Of a stretch of DNA of 6,494 nt, positions 1 through 6,098 are shown piece by piece (position 1 is the first letter of the stretch; each line of letters starts with the position of its first letter). The notes beneath the pieces were generated by a model. That model saw only the letters and a list, made by a program, of their open reading frames with translations, ran no database searches and was not told where the DNA came from. The stretch spans positions 1 through 6,494 of the forward strand of contig CAMNCR010000143.1 in assembly GCA_946534455.1 (NCBI GenBank), given 5' to 3'. The position numbers and the translations under genes were made by a program. The stretch is from an uncultured Clostridia bacterium. Lineage in GTDB: Bacteria; Bacillota; Clostridia; Christensenellales; Aristaeellaceae.

Positions 1-513
1 TATGCCGAAACGATTGAGCGGCTGGTGAACCATGATATCATGACGGGCATGATCAACCGGAGAGGCTTCATGACGCTGGCTCCGGCCGTGCTGGAGCAGG
101 CGAGGCGGGAAGGCCGGTTCTTTGTGCTGATCAGCGCGGACATGGATCATATGAAGCAGATCAACGATGAATACGGCCATCTGATGGGAGATGAGGCCAT
201 CTGCAGGATGGGCGAAGGAATGCGGGTGCTGGAAAGCCGGAACATGACGCCCGTCCACATCAGCGGCGATGAGTTTCTGGCCTTCGGCATCGCCGACAGC
301 CTGCAGGCGGCGGAAGAGCTCGTTCCGCTGATCCATGCGGAGCTGAAGCGGCAGAACGCTGAGCGCCCCTGGATTCAGGAGATTACGACGAGCCTGGGAA
401 TGTACGCGGCGGTGCCGGAGGCGGGAGAGGAGCTGGATCGCTTCCTGACCAGGGCGGACCGCGCCATGTACGCGGACAAGACGCGGAAGAAAGGACGGAG
501 CACGTCCGGCTAA
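1..513 (+). CDS. GGDEF-domain protein (putative diguanylate cyclase), C-terminal part, 5' truncated
   Basis: The frame is open from base 1 and ends at TAA 511-513, so the start and any sensor domain lie to the left; the GTG at 25 is inside the domain and is not a likely start. The visible part is almost a whole GGDEF domain. It opens with the NHDIMTGMINRRGF segment (usual form DxLTGLxNRRxF). Next comes the metal/nucleotide-binding stretch DMDHMKQINDEYGHLMGDE (about 139-195), then the signature loop as SGDEF (262-276), and finally the C-terminal SLG and RADRAMYADK motifs. GGDEF proteins make cyclic di-GMP from two GTP. The first glycine of the loop is serine, while the second glycine and the acidic residues are kept, so activity is possible but not certain. 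The inhibitory I-site (RxxD five residues before the loop) is absent: the corresponding residues are SRNM. It converges on the DUF1292 gene. Confidence 0.9.
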   Translation, partial: YAETIERLVNHDIMTGMINRRGFMTLAPAVLEQARREGRFFVLISADMDHMKQINDEYGHLMGDEAICRMGEGMRVLESRNMTPVHISGDEFLAFGIADSLQAAEELVPLIHAELKRQNAERPWIQEITTSLGMYAAVPEAGEELDRFLTRADRAMYADKTRKKGRSTSG

Positions 514-539
514 GTCCGGAAAAGGAAGCGGAGAACAGG

Positions 540-572
540 GAAGACGCCGGGGAGTTACTCCCCGGCGTCTTC
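540..572. terminator. Perfect 15-bp hairpin between converging genes, likely bidirectional terminator
   Basis: Arms 540-554 and 558-572 are perfect inverted repeats of 15 bp. The three-base loop 555-557 is exactly the stop codon (TAA on the minus strand) of the DUF1292 gene. It lies 26 bases past the stop of the GGDEF gene. Neither side has a clean run of T: the minus strand continues with a pyrimidine-rich stretch including TTTT some 14 bases on, and the plus strand has none. Termination is therefore inferred from stem strength and convergent position. It would also shield both 3' ends from exonucleases. Confidence 0.6.
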
Positions 573-869
573 ATCGTCCATCTGATCAATCATGGTCAGA
601 AAATATTCAAATACGGCTTCCTCGGTGGCGTCATCCGGCGCCTCATACACATCCTGTCCGGAGGCATCCTGCCGGATGTGCAGGATCACGATCTCCTGCT
701 CATCGCTGTCCGCGTCCGCGGCCTCGGCGGGTGAGAGCACCAGGTAGCTTTCGCCCTGGTATTCCAGGGTGGCGAGATGCTCGAAGGAAACGGCGTTTCC
801 TTCCTCGTCGATCAGCTCGACGAATTCATTTTCTTCTTCCGGGGAGAGATTCTGATCATTGGGCGTCAT
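555..869 (-). CDS. DUF1292 family protein (YrzB-like), 104 aa
   Basis: A small, strongly acidic protein of unknown function. It begins with a Glu/Asp-rich segment, then ENEFVELIDEEGN (13-25), which matches the usual DUF1292 opening (ixLxDExGxe), followed by FEHLATLEYQGESYLVLSP (29-47), an EQEIVILHI strand (57-65) and the acidic C-terminal segment EEAVFEYFLTMIDQMDDE. The length is normal for the family. The ATG at 869 is chosen because AAAGGAAGGGA precedes it by a few bases; longer in-frame forms would run into ruvX. It starts 22 bases after the ruvX stop, so the two are probably co-transcribed. In B. subtilis the homologue yrzB also follows the ruvX homologue yrrK, which supports the assignment. 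No function should be inferred beyond this linkage. Confidence 0.85.
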   Translation of the reverse strand: MTPNDQNLSPEEENEFVELIDEEGNAVSFEHLATLEYQGESYLVLSPAEAADADSDEQEIVILHIRQDASGQDVYEAPDDATEEAVFEYFLTMIDQMDDEDAGE

Positions 870-891
870 GGAAAATCCCTTCCTTTCCTGT

Positions 892-1320
892 TCAGATGCC
901 GGAATCCCGCGGCTGGGCATCCAGCCACTGGCGGAGGATGACGGAGGCGGCCACCATATCCACATGCTGCTTTCGCCCGGCACGGGACATGTGATCCTCC
1001 AGCAGCGCTTCCTCCGCGGTGACGGTGGTCAGACGCTCATCCTGATAATGGACGGTCAGCCCCGCCTTTTCCAGCTGTGCGCAGAACTCCCGCACCTTTC
1101 GGGCCTGAAAGCCTTCCGTCCCGTCCATATTGAGCGGGAGACCGGAAAGCACCTCGTCCGTTTCATACCGGTCGCACAGCGCCCGGATGTGCCGGGTATC
1201 GGGACCCCATCCCACCCGCTTCAGCACCTCCACAGGGGAGGCGATGGTACGGGTGGGATCGGAGACGGCGATGCCGATGCGGACATCGCCGATATCCAGG
1301 GCGACAATGCGCTTATTCAT
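892..1320 (-). CDS. ruvX: Putative Holliday junction resolvase / pre-16S rRNA nuclease RuvX (YqgF)
   Basis: A 142-residue RNase H-fold nuclease-like protein. The family has been linked both to Holliday junction resolution and to maturation of the 5' end of 16S rRNA. The family motifs are all present: VALDIGDVRIGIAVSD with acidic D9, EVLSGLPLNMDGTEG (56-70), the YQDERLTTVTAEEAL motif with D94 and E95 (92-106), and KQHVDMVAASVILRQWLD with D121 (118-134). These include the expected acidic metal ligands. The ATG at 1320 gives the usual MNKRIVALDIG start; an ATG nine bases earlier (1329) is possible. The start overlaps the pnp stop by 8 bases and no clear Shine-Dalgarno is visible, so translation is probably coupled to pnp. 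The DUF1292 gene follows after 22 bases. Confidence 0.93.
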   Translation of the reverse strand: MNKRIVALDIGDVRIGIAVSDPTRTIASPVEVLKRVGWGPDTRHIRALCDRYETDEVLSGLPLNMDGTEGFQARKVREFCAQLEKAGLTVHYQDERLTTVTAEEALLEDHMSRAGRKQHVDMVAASVILRQWLDAQPRDSGI

Positions 1321-3475
1321 CCCGGTCATGGCTGGCGCGGCGGGGCGGACGGCGGTTGCCTTCCGTACGGCGCGGCGCGTCGCTGTGATTGGTATAGGTC
1401 AGGTCGTTGCGGACCAGGTTCACCCGGCCCTGAGCGTCGATTTCGCTGACGCGAACCTCCAGCTCATCGCCGATGTTGACCACGTCCTCCACCTTCTCCA
1501 CCCGCTTGTTGTCCAGCTTGGAGATGTGAATCATGCCATCCTTGCCGGGCAGCAGCTCGACGAAGGCGCCGAAGTTCATGATGCGAACCACCTTGCCGGT
1601 GTACACATCGCCCACTTCGATATCCTTGGCGATGCCCTCGATGATATGGCGCGCCTTGTCGGCGGCTTCCTGATCGGGGGTGGAGATGAAGACGCGGCCG
1701 TCGTCCTCGATGTCGATCTTCACGCCGGTTTCGGCGATGATCTTGTTGATCATCTTTCCGCCAGGCCCAATGACCTCACGGATCTTCTCGGGATTGATGG
1801 TGAAGCGGACGATCTTCGGCGCGTAGGGGCTCAGGGCCTCACGGGGCTGACCCAGCGTGTCGAGCATGATCTTCAGAATGTGCAGGCGGCCTTCCAGCGC
1901 CTGGCGCAGCGCCTGCTGCAGAATGGCGCGGTTGATGCCCGCGATCTTGATATCCATCTGCAGGGCGGTGATGCCGTTCATGGAGCCGGCAACCTTGAAG
2001 TCCATGTCGCCCAGGAAGTCTTCCAGACCCTGGATATCGGTCAGGACGGCCAGCTTGCCGGTTTCCTTATCGGTGATCAGGCCCATGGCGACACCGGCCA
2101 CGGGAGCATGAATCGGGACACCGGCATCCATCAGGCTCAGCGTAGAGCCGCAGACGGAGGCCATGGAGGAGGAACCGTTGGAGGACAGAATTTCGCTGAC
2201 CAGCCGCAGCGCGTAGGGGAATTCATCCTCGGTGGGGATGACGGGCAGCAGAGCACGCTCTGCCAGGGCGCCATGCCCGATTTCACGGCGGCCGGGGCTC
2301 TTCATGCGGCCGGCCTCACCGGTGGCATAGGGCGGCATGTTGTAGTGATGAATATAGCGCTTGAAGTCCTCGTTGGACAGCCCGTCGAGCGTCTGGCCCT
2401 CGGAAACGGTGCCCAGGGTGGTTACGGTCAGGGCCTGGGTCTGCCCGCGGGTGAAGATGGCGCTGCCGTGGGTCCGGGGAAGGACGCCAACCTCGCACCA
2501 GATGGGGCGGATTTCAGTGACCTTGCGGCCGTCGGGGCGGATGCCCTCGTTCAGAATCTTGGCGCGCATGACTTCCTTATTCAGATAATACAGCGCATCC
2601 TCAATTTCCGCCTCGCGCTCGGGGAAGCGCTCCGCCAGGGCAGCGACGGTTTCTTCCTTCGTCTGCGCCTCGCGGGCCTGCCGCTCGGCACGATCGAAGG
2701 TTTCAAAGGTCCACACGCACTTGTCGTAGGCAAACTCACGGACCGCGGCCTTGACATCGTCCCCGGTCACGTTCAGCGGAACAACCTTCTTTTCCTTGCC
2801 GATTTCCGCGACGATCTGCTTCTGGAAGGCAACCAGCTTCTTGATCTCCTCGTGGCCGAAGAGGATCGCGTCCAGCATGGTATCCTCGGAGAGCTCCTTC
2901 GCGCCGGCTTCGACCATCATGATCGCTTCCTCCGTGCCGGCCACATACAGGCTCAGATCGCTCTGCTCCCGCTGGGCCTCGTCCGGATTGATCACGAACT
3001 GACCGTTCACGCGGCCGACCAGCACCGCGCCGGTGGGTCCGTTCCACGGAATATCGCTGACGGCGATGGCGATGGAGGAGCCGATCATGGCCGGGATTTC
3101 CGGAGGCACATCCTGCTCCACGCTCAGAATGGTGACAACCACCTGCACATCGTTCCGCATGCCCTTGTCAAACAGGGGGCGCAGAGGACGGTCAATCAGA
3201 CGGCAGGTCAGGGTCGCCTTCTCCGAGGGACGGCCCTCCCGCTTGATGAAGCCGCCGGGAATTTTCCCGACAGAATACTGCTTCTCCTCCACATCCACGG
3301 CCAGAGGGAAGAAATCGACTCCCTCCCGCGGGGTGGGCGCCATGGTGGCGTTGACCATGACCACGGTGTCGCCCAGGTGCACCCAGACGGAACCGTTGGC
3401 CTGTTCACAGTACTTGCCGAACTCCAGCGTCAGCGGACGGCCGGCAAAATCCATGGTGAATTTTCTGGATTCCAT
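1313..3475 (-). CDS. pnp: Polyribonucleotide nucleotidyltransferase (PNPase)
   Basis: A 720-residue phosphorolytic 3'-to-5' exoribonuclease that degrades mRNA using phosphate, releasing nucleoside diphosphates; it works as a trimer in the cytoplasm. Domains in order are a first RNase PH domain (about 1-225, with GKIPGGFIKREGRPSE and RLIDRPLRPLF), a helical linker, a second RNase PH domain (about 310-545), a KH domain (about 555-612, GPGG at 570-573) and an S1 domain (about 620-690), followed by a basic Arg-rich tail. Catalytic features are intact: GRREIGHG (395-402) and LEDFLGDMDFK with D486 and D492, the metal ligands known from E. coli. The ATG at 3475 is chosen because AAAAGGAG (3491-3484) lies 8 bases ahead; a GTG at 3484 overlaps that site and is rejected. 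It follows rpsO, as in many bacteria, and overlaps ruvX by 8 bases. The leader carries a long stem-loop, described separately. Confidence 0.98.
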   Translation of the reverse strand: MESRKFTMDFAGRPLTLEFGKYCEQANGSVWVHLGDTVVMVNATMAPTPREGVDFFPLAVDVEEKQYSVGKIPGGFIKREGRPSEKATLTCRLIDRPLRPLFDKGMRNDVQVVVTILSVEQDVPPEIPAMIGSSIAIAVSDIPWNGPTGAVLVGRVNGQFVINPDEAQREQSDLSLYVAGTEEAIMMVEAGAKELSEDTMLDAILFGHEEIKKLVAFQKQIVAEIGKEKKVVPLNVTGDDVKAAVREFAYDKCVWTFETFDRAERQAREAQTKEETVAALAERFPEREAEIEDALYYLNKEVMRAKILNEGIRPDGRKVTEIRPIWCEVGVLPRTHGSAIFTRGQTQALTVTTLGTVSEGQTLDGLSNEDFKRYIHHYNMPPYATGEAGRMKSPGRREIGHGALAERALLPVIPTEDEFPYALRLVSEILSSNGSSSMASVCGSTLSLMDAGVPIHAPVAGVAMGLITDKETGKLAVLTDIQGLEDFLGDMDFKVAGSMNGITALQMDIKIAGINRAILQQALRQALEGRLHILKIMLDTLGQPREALSPYAPKIVRFTINPEKIREVIGPGGKMINKIIAETGVKIDIEDDGRVFISTPDQEAADKARHIIEGIAKDIEVGDVYTGKVVRIMNFGAFVELLPGKDGMIHISKLDNKRVEKVEDVVNIGDELEVRVSEIDAQGRVNLVRNDLTYTNHSDAPRRTEGNRRPPRRASHDRDE

Positions 3476-3498
3476 ACGTTTCACTCCTTTTCATTTCC

Positions 3499-3568
3499 GG
3501 AGCGCCGTATGCTATCATATGAAAACCCCGCCCGGGATTTTCAAGGGATAACATACGATGAACGCTCC
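3499..3568 (-). promoter_or_regulatory. Long interrupted stem-loop in the pnp leader, candidate RNase III/PNPase control element
   Basis: On the minus-strand RNA a 70-nt segment folds into one long hairpin. The lower stem is 3568-3563 with 3504-3499 (6 bp). After an asymmetric internal loop, the middle stem is 3557-3547 with 3516-3506 (11 bp). After a 4x4 internal loop, the upper stem is 3542-3534 with 3529-3521 (9 bp), closed by a 4-base loop GGGC. The total is 26 pairs. Two of them are G-U in the minus RNA but would be A-C mismatches in plus RNA. Its base lies 7 nt before the pnp Shine-Dalgarno. Enterobacterial pnp mRNA has a comparable leader stem cut by RNase III and used for autoregulation; the same role here is inference. 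Confidence 0.7.
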
Positions 3569-3575
3569 ATAATAG

Positions 3576-3613
3576 TTTCAAAGCCGCCGGATCGAAAATC
3601 CGGCGGCCTGAAA
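3576..3613 (-). terminator. Hairpin after rpsO, possible weak terminator or processing site
   Basis: Ten perfect pairs (3607-3598 with 3592-3583) enclose a five-base loop. A further five-pair outer helix (3613-3609 with 3580-3576) is set off by a small internal loop. It starts 33 bases after the rpsO stop and precedes the pnp leader stem. The RNA after the core stem reads TTTGAAAC, not a solid U-run, so it probably lets much transcription through into pnp. Partial termination or protection of the rpsO 3' end are both possible. Confidence 0.55.
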
Positions 3614-3645
3614 AGCAAATCTGCAACCGGGGCCCTGAGCGGAGC

Positions 3646-3900
3646 TTATTTCCGCAGATTCAGACGGGCGATCAGAGAACGATACCGCTCGATATCCGTC
3701 TTCTTCAGGTACTCCAGCATATTGCGGCGGCGACCGACCATCAGCAGCAGACCACGGTTGGAATGGTGGTCATTCTTGTTGGCCTTCAGGTGCTCGTTCA
3801 GGTGATTGATGCGAGCGGTCAGCAGCGCAATCTGCACCTCGGGGGAACCGGTGTCGCCTTCATGCTGCGCATAGGCGGCAATGATCTCAGACTTGTTCAT
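3646..3900 (-). CDS. rpsO: 30S ribosomal protein S15
   Basis: An 84-residue primary 16S rRNA-binding protein of the small-subunit platform. The family signature is clear: DTGSPEVQIALLTARINHLNEHL (16-38), then KNDHHSNRGLLLMVGRRRNMLEYLKK (42-67) with the conserved HH and Arg-rich rRNA contact surface, and the ending ERYRSLIARLNLRK. It is about five residues shorter than E. coli S15, at the N-terminus. The ATG at 3900 has an excellent AAAGGAGG site six bases upstream; the in-frame GTG at 3984 has no such site and would extend into the leader. The gene has its own promoter about 109 nt upstream of the start and is followed by pnp, the classic rpsO-pnp pair. S15 often represses its own mRNA, so leader-based control is plausible. 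Confidence 0.98.
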   Translation of the reverse strand: MNKSEIIAAYAQHEGDTGSPEVQIALLTARINHLNEHLKANKNDHHSNRGLLLMVGRRRNMLEYLKKTDIERYRSLIARLNLRK

Positions 3901-3920
3901 GGGAAACCTCCTTTTCATTT

Positions 3921-3932
3921 CGCCTTTCGGCG
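3921..3932 (-). other. Small GAAA-tetraloop hairpin in the rpsO leader
   Basis: Minus RNA reads CGCC-GAAA-GGCG: four GC pairs capped by a stable GNRA tetraloop, ending about a dozen bases before the AAAGGAGG site of rpsO. It could be part of an S15 autoregulatory fold, but I could not resolve a full S15-binding three-way junction or pseudoknot by eye. Confidence 0.4.
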
Positions 3933-4015
3933 TTTCAGGCCTAATCGCCGCCAGCCCAGCACATCGTCGGAGAAATCGATCCACAGCGCAGACGGTTCAT
4001 CACAGCCCAACGGGT

Positions 4016-4044
4016 ATTTTACCAGACGCAGGTGCATTTGTAAA
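4016..4044 (-). promoter_or_regulatory. Sigma-70/A-type promoter for rpsO-pnp
   Basis: Minus strand: -35 TTTACA (4044-4039), 17-base spacer, -10 TAAAAT (4021-4016) with an extended TGG just before it. Transcription should begin near 4009, giving an rpsO leader of about 109 nt. The next good promoter upstream on this strand is that of uraA, and a terminator lies between, so rpsO probably starts a separate transcription unit. Confidence 0.75.
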
Positions 4045-4091
4045 CAGCCAATTCTAAAAATCGTCCGTGGAAGCGGGTGCCCCGGGGCCCG

Positions 4092-4128
4092 AAAAAAAGG
4101 AGCGTCACAGCTGATACAGACTGACGCC
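4092..4128 (-). terminator. Intrinsic terminator overlapping the pyrR stop
   Basis: Minus RNA: a 7-bp stem with one terminal G-U pair (4128-4122 with 4107-4101), a 14-base loop, then CC and seven T (4098-4092). The pyrR TGA (4107-4105) lies inside the descending arm. The loop is long for a terminator, but the T7 run directly after the stem supports the end of the uraA-pyrR transcript. Confidence 0.55.
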
Positions 4129-4641
4129 GGTCTGGCCGTCGAATTCATCCACCATGACGGAGACCACCTCCGCGTGGCTGGTGGGAATATTCTTTCCCAC
4201 ATAATCCGCGCGGATGGGCAGCTCCCTGTGGCCCCGGTCGATGAGCACGGCCAGCTGAATCGCCTTCGGGCGGCCGTAGTGAAAGACGGCCTCGATGGCG
4301 GCGCGGGCCGTCCGCCCGGTGTAGATGACATCATCCACGAGAATGACCTTCCGGTTGGTCAGGGGGAAGGGAATATCGCTTTTCCCGGTCGCGGGTGCGT
4401 CGCCCAGCTCCGTCAGATCATCGCGGTAAAGGGAAATATCTATGCTGCCCAGGGGAATATCCACCCCCTCAAAGCGGTGAATGTTGTCCCGAAGCATGCG
4501 GGCCAGAGGCAGCCCGCGGCGCCGGATGCCCAGCAGCGCGAGGTCCGTGATCCCGTCATTCTTTTCGATGATCTCATGGGTGATGCGGGTCAGGGTGCGC
4601 ATCACCGCCGGCTCATCCATGATGATGGATTTCAGCTTCAT
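4105..4641 (-). CDS. pyrR: Bifunctional pyr operon regulator / uracil phosphoribosyltransferase PyrR
   Basis: A 178-residue protein of the type I phosphoribosyltransferase fold. PyrR binds pyr mRNA when UMP/UTP is high and, as a weaker activity, makes UMP from uracil and PRPP. The PRPP loop is VILVDDVIYTGRT (99-111) with the two adjacent acidic residues. The PyrR-specific segment IQLAVLIDRGHRELPIRADYVGKN (128-151) is fully typical, as are GIRRRG (39-43) and the SIDISLYRDDL stretch (67-76). Length is normal. The ATG at 4641 is chosen; a TTG two codons earlier is possible. Neither has a clear Shine-Dalgarno: the only AAAGGAAG (4690-4683) lies before the hairpin at 4656-4681. It follows uraA by 53 bases and ends in a terminator, so uptake and regulation of uracil are coupled here. 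Confidence 0.96.
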   Translation of the reverse strand: MKLKSIIMDEPAVMRTLTRITHEIIEKNDGITDLALLGIRRRGLPLARMLRDNIHRFEGVDIPLGSIDISLYRDDLTELGDAPATGKSDIPFPLTNRKVILVDDVIYTGRTARAAIEAVFHYGRPKAIQLAVLIDRGHRELPIRADYVGKNIPTSHAEVVSVMVDEFDGQTGVSLYQL

Positions 4642-4655
4642 GGTCAATCAGTAAG

Positions 4656-4681
4656 GCCGGGAGCCTCTGCGGGCTCCCGGC
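4656..4681 (-). promoter_or_regulatory. Hairpin before pyrR resembling a PyrR RNA-binding loop
   Basis: Minus RNA forms a perfect 10-bp stem (4681-4672 with 4665-4656) with hexaloop CGCAGA. The top part reads AGCCCGCAGAGGCT, matching 12 of 14 positions of the PyrR-binding consensus ARUCCNGNGAGGYU as I recall it. The two differences are C for U in the stem, which still pairs, and C for G at the third loop base, which matters more. The purine bulge of classical sites is not seen. It ends 14 bases before the pyrR ATG, with no U-run after it, so control of translation rather than termination would be expected. Confidence 0.5.
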
Positions 4682-4694
4682 GCTTCCTTTCCGA

Positions 4695-6035
4695 TCAGTT
4701 TTTCTTCGCCGCGGGGCGGTTGAACAGCAGGTTGACGATGATGCCCAGGATCAGCGCGCAGGCGATTTCCGTCAGGGTGACGGAGCCGATCTGGAGGGTC
4801 ATGCCGCCGATGCCGGCGATCAGAATCACGGAGGCGGTGAAGAGGTTCCGGTTGTCATTCAGATCCACCGGCTGCAGCATCTTCAGACCGGAGACCGCGA
4901 TGAAGCCGTACAGGGTGATGCACACGCCGCCCATCACGCAGCTGGGAATCGTGCTCAGGAAGGTGACGAACGGACCGAAGAAGCTGGCCACGATGGCCAG
5001 GATCGCGGTTGCCAGGATGGTGATGACGGAGGCGTTCCCGGTGATGGCAACGCAGCCCACGCTCTCACCGTAGGTGGTGTTCGGGCAGCCGCCGAAGAAG
5101 GCGCCGGCCATGGAGCCGATGCCGTCGCCCAGGAGGGTGCGGTGCAGGCCGGGCTCCTCCAGCAGCTCCTGTCCGATGATGGTGGACAGGTTCTTGTGAT
5201 CGGCGATATGCTCGGCGAAGACCACGAAGGCAACCGGGACGTAGGCGACGGCGACGGTGGCCACATACTGGCCGGTTACGGCCTCAAAGCCCTTGAAGGC
5301 TTCGATAAAGGTGAAATCCGGCACCCACTTCATGGCGGAGAAGGCGGAGAAATCGATGATCTTCAGGGCATCGTTGCCGGACGCGTTGCCGATGAGGGTA
5401 AAAATCATGGCACAGATGTAGCCCGCCAGGATACCGATGATGAAGGGAATAAGCTTCATCATCTTTTTGCCGCGCACGGAGCAGAAGATGACCGTGAACA
5501 GGGTGACCAGGGCGCAGCAGAGATTCACCCAGCCGGCGGGGCCCATGATGAAGGCGCCGCCCTCATTGACCGCGCCGTGGAGCGCGTCGCTGATTGCGTT
5601 GCCCGCCAGGCTCAGTCCGATGATGGCCACGGTGGGGCCGATGACGACCGGAGGCATGAGCTTATTGATCCACTGCACACCCGCCACCTTGACGATGATG
5701 GCGATGACCACGTACACCAGGCCGGCCAGCACCGCGCCGATCACCAGACCGGCATAGCCGACGCTGGTGGATGCCGCGCCGCCGAAGGCGGCGAACATGG
5801 AGCCCAGGAAGGCGAAGCTGGAGCCGAGGAACACGGGGCTGCGGAACTTCGTGAACAGCAGATAGACGATCGTGCCGACGCCGGCGCCGAACAGGGCGGC
5901 GCTCTGGCTCATGCCGTGCCCGACGATGCTGGGAACCGCGATGGTCGCGGCCAGGATCGCCAGCAGCTGCTGGAAGGCGAAAATAATCATCTGAGGAAAT
6001 TTGGGCCTGTCCTTCACACCGTAAACAAGATTCAT
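4695..6035 (-). CDS. uraA: Uracil permease (NCS2 nucleobase:cation symporter family)
   Basis: A 446-residue inner-membrane transporter, very hydrophobic throughout, with many membrane segments as expected for the 14-helix UraA fold. It imports uracil with protons for salvage to UMP. Family signatures are PKFPQMIIFAFQQLLAILAATIAVP (11-35), FLGSSFAF (69-76), FAEHIADHKNL (273-283), EPGLHRTLLGDG (294-305) and NTTYGESVG (319-327). E275 and E324 correspond to the substrate-binding glutamates of E. coli UraA. Xanthine or other NCS2 substrates cannot be excluded from sequence alone, but linkage to pyrR favours uracil. The ATG at 6035 is chosen: it begins the conserved MNLVYGVKDRPK region and AAGGAGG lies 11 bases ahead. 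The frame stays open upstream to 6287, but this crosses the leader terminator and promoter and is rejected as coding. Confidence 0.93.
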   Translation of the reverse strand: MNLVYGVKDRPKFPQMIIFAFQQLLAILAATIAVPSIVGHGMSQSAALFGAGVGTIVYLLFTKFRSPVFLGSSFAFLGSMFAAFGGAASTSVGYAGLVIGAVLAGLVYVVIAIIVKVAGVQWINKLMPPVVIGPTVAIIGLSLAGNAISDALHGAVNEGGAFIMGPAGWVNLCCALVTLFTVIFCSVRGKKMMKLIPFIIGILAGYICAMIFTLIGNASGNDALKIIDFSAFSAMKWVPDFTFIEAFKGFEAVTGQYVATVAVAYVPVAFVVFAEHIADHKNLSTIIGQELLEEPGLHRTLLGDGIGSMAGAFFGGCPNTTYGESVGCVAITGNASVITILATAILAIVASFFGPFVTFLSTIPSCVMGGVCITLYGFIAVSGLKMLQPVDLNDNRNLFTASVILIAGIGGMTLQIGSVTLTEIACALILGIIVNLLFNRPAAKKN

Positions 6036-6042
6036 GCTTTTC

Positions 6043-6086
6043 AAGACCTCCTTACAGTCGTTCATGGAAAAAGCGCCGGGGGTCTT
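6043..6086 (-). promoter_or_regulatory. Possible sequestration of the uraA ribosome binding site
   Basis: Minus RNA AAGACCCCC (6086-6078) can pair with GGAGGTCTT (6051-6043), which contains the uraA Shine-Dalgarno: eight of nine positions pair, with one C-A mismatch. The same AAGACCC can instead pair perfectly over seven bases with GGGTCTT at 6190-6184, near the 5' end of the leader. This is a by-eye observation of competing helices; function is speculative. Confidence 0.3.
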
Positions 6087-6098
6087 CATGATGATATG

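Noticed and set aside
3514..3544. Possible promoter for pnp: TTGAAA, 19-base spacer, TATGAT on the minus strand
   Set aside because: The spacer is too long, and both boxes lie within the arms of the long pnp leader stem, which explains these bases better.
1130..3805. An 891-codon open frame on the plus strand, antisense to pnp, rpsO and ruvX
   Set aside because: It mirrors the codon structure of GC-rich pnp on the other strand; the product is low-complexity and His/Gly/Asp-rich with no family motif, and pnp is unmistakable on the minus strand.
3901..3984. Upstream extension of rpsO to the GTG at 3984
   Set aside because: The internal ATG at 3900 has a near-perfect Shine-Dalgarno, and S15 proteins do not carry such an extension.
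4081..4098. GC-rich palindrome with an adjacent A/T run beside the pyrR terminator
   Set aside because: On the minus strand the T-run comes before this palindrome and on the plus strand it is followed by A, so it is not a terminator in either direction.
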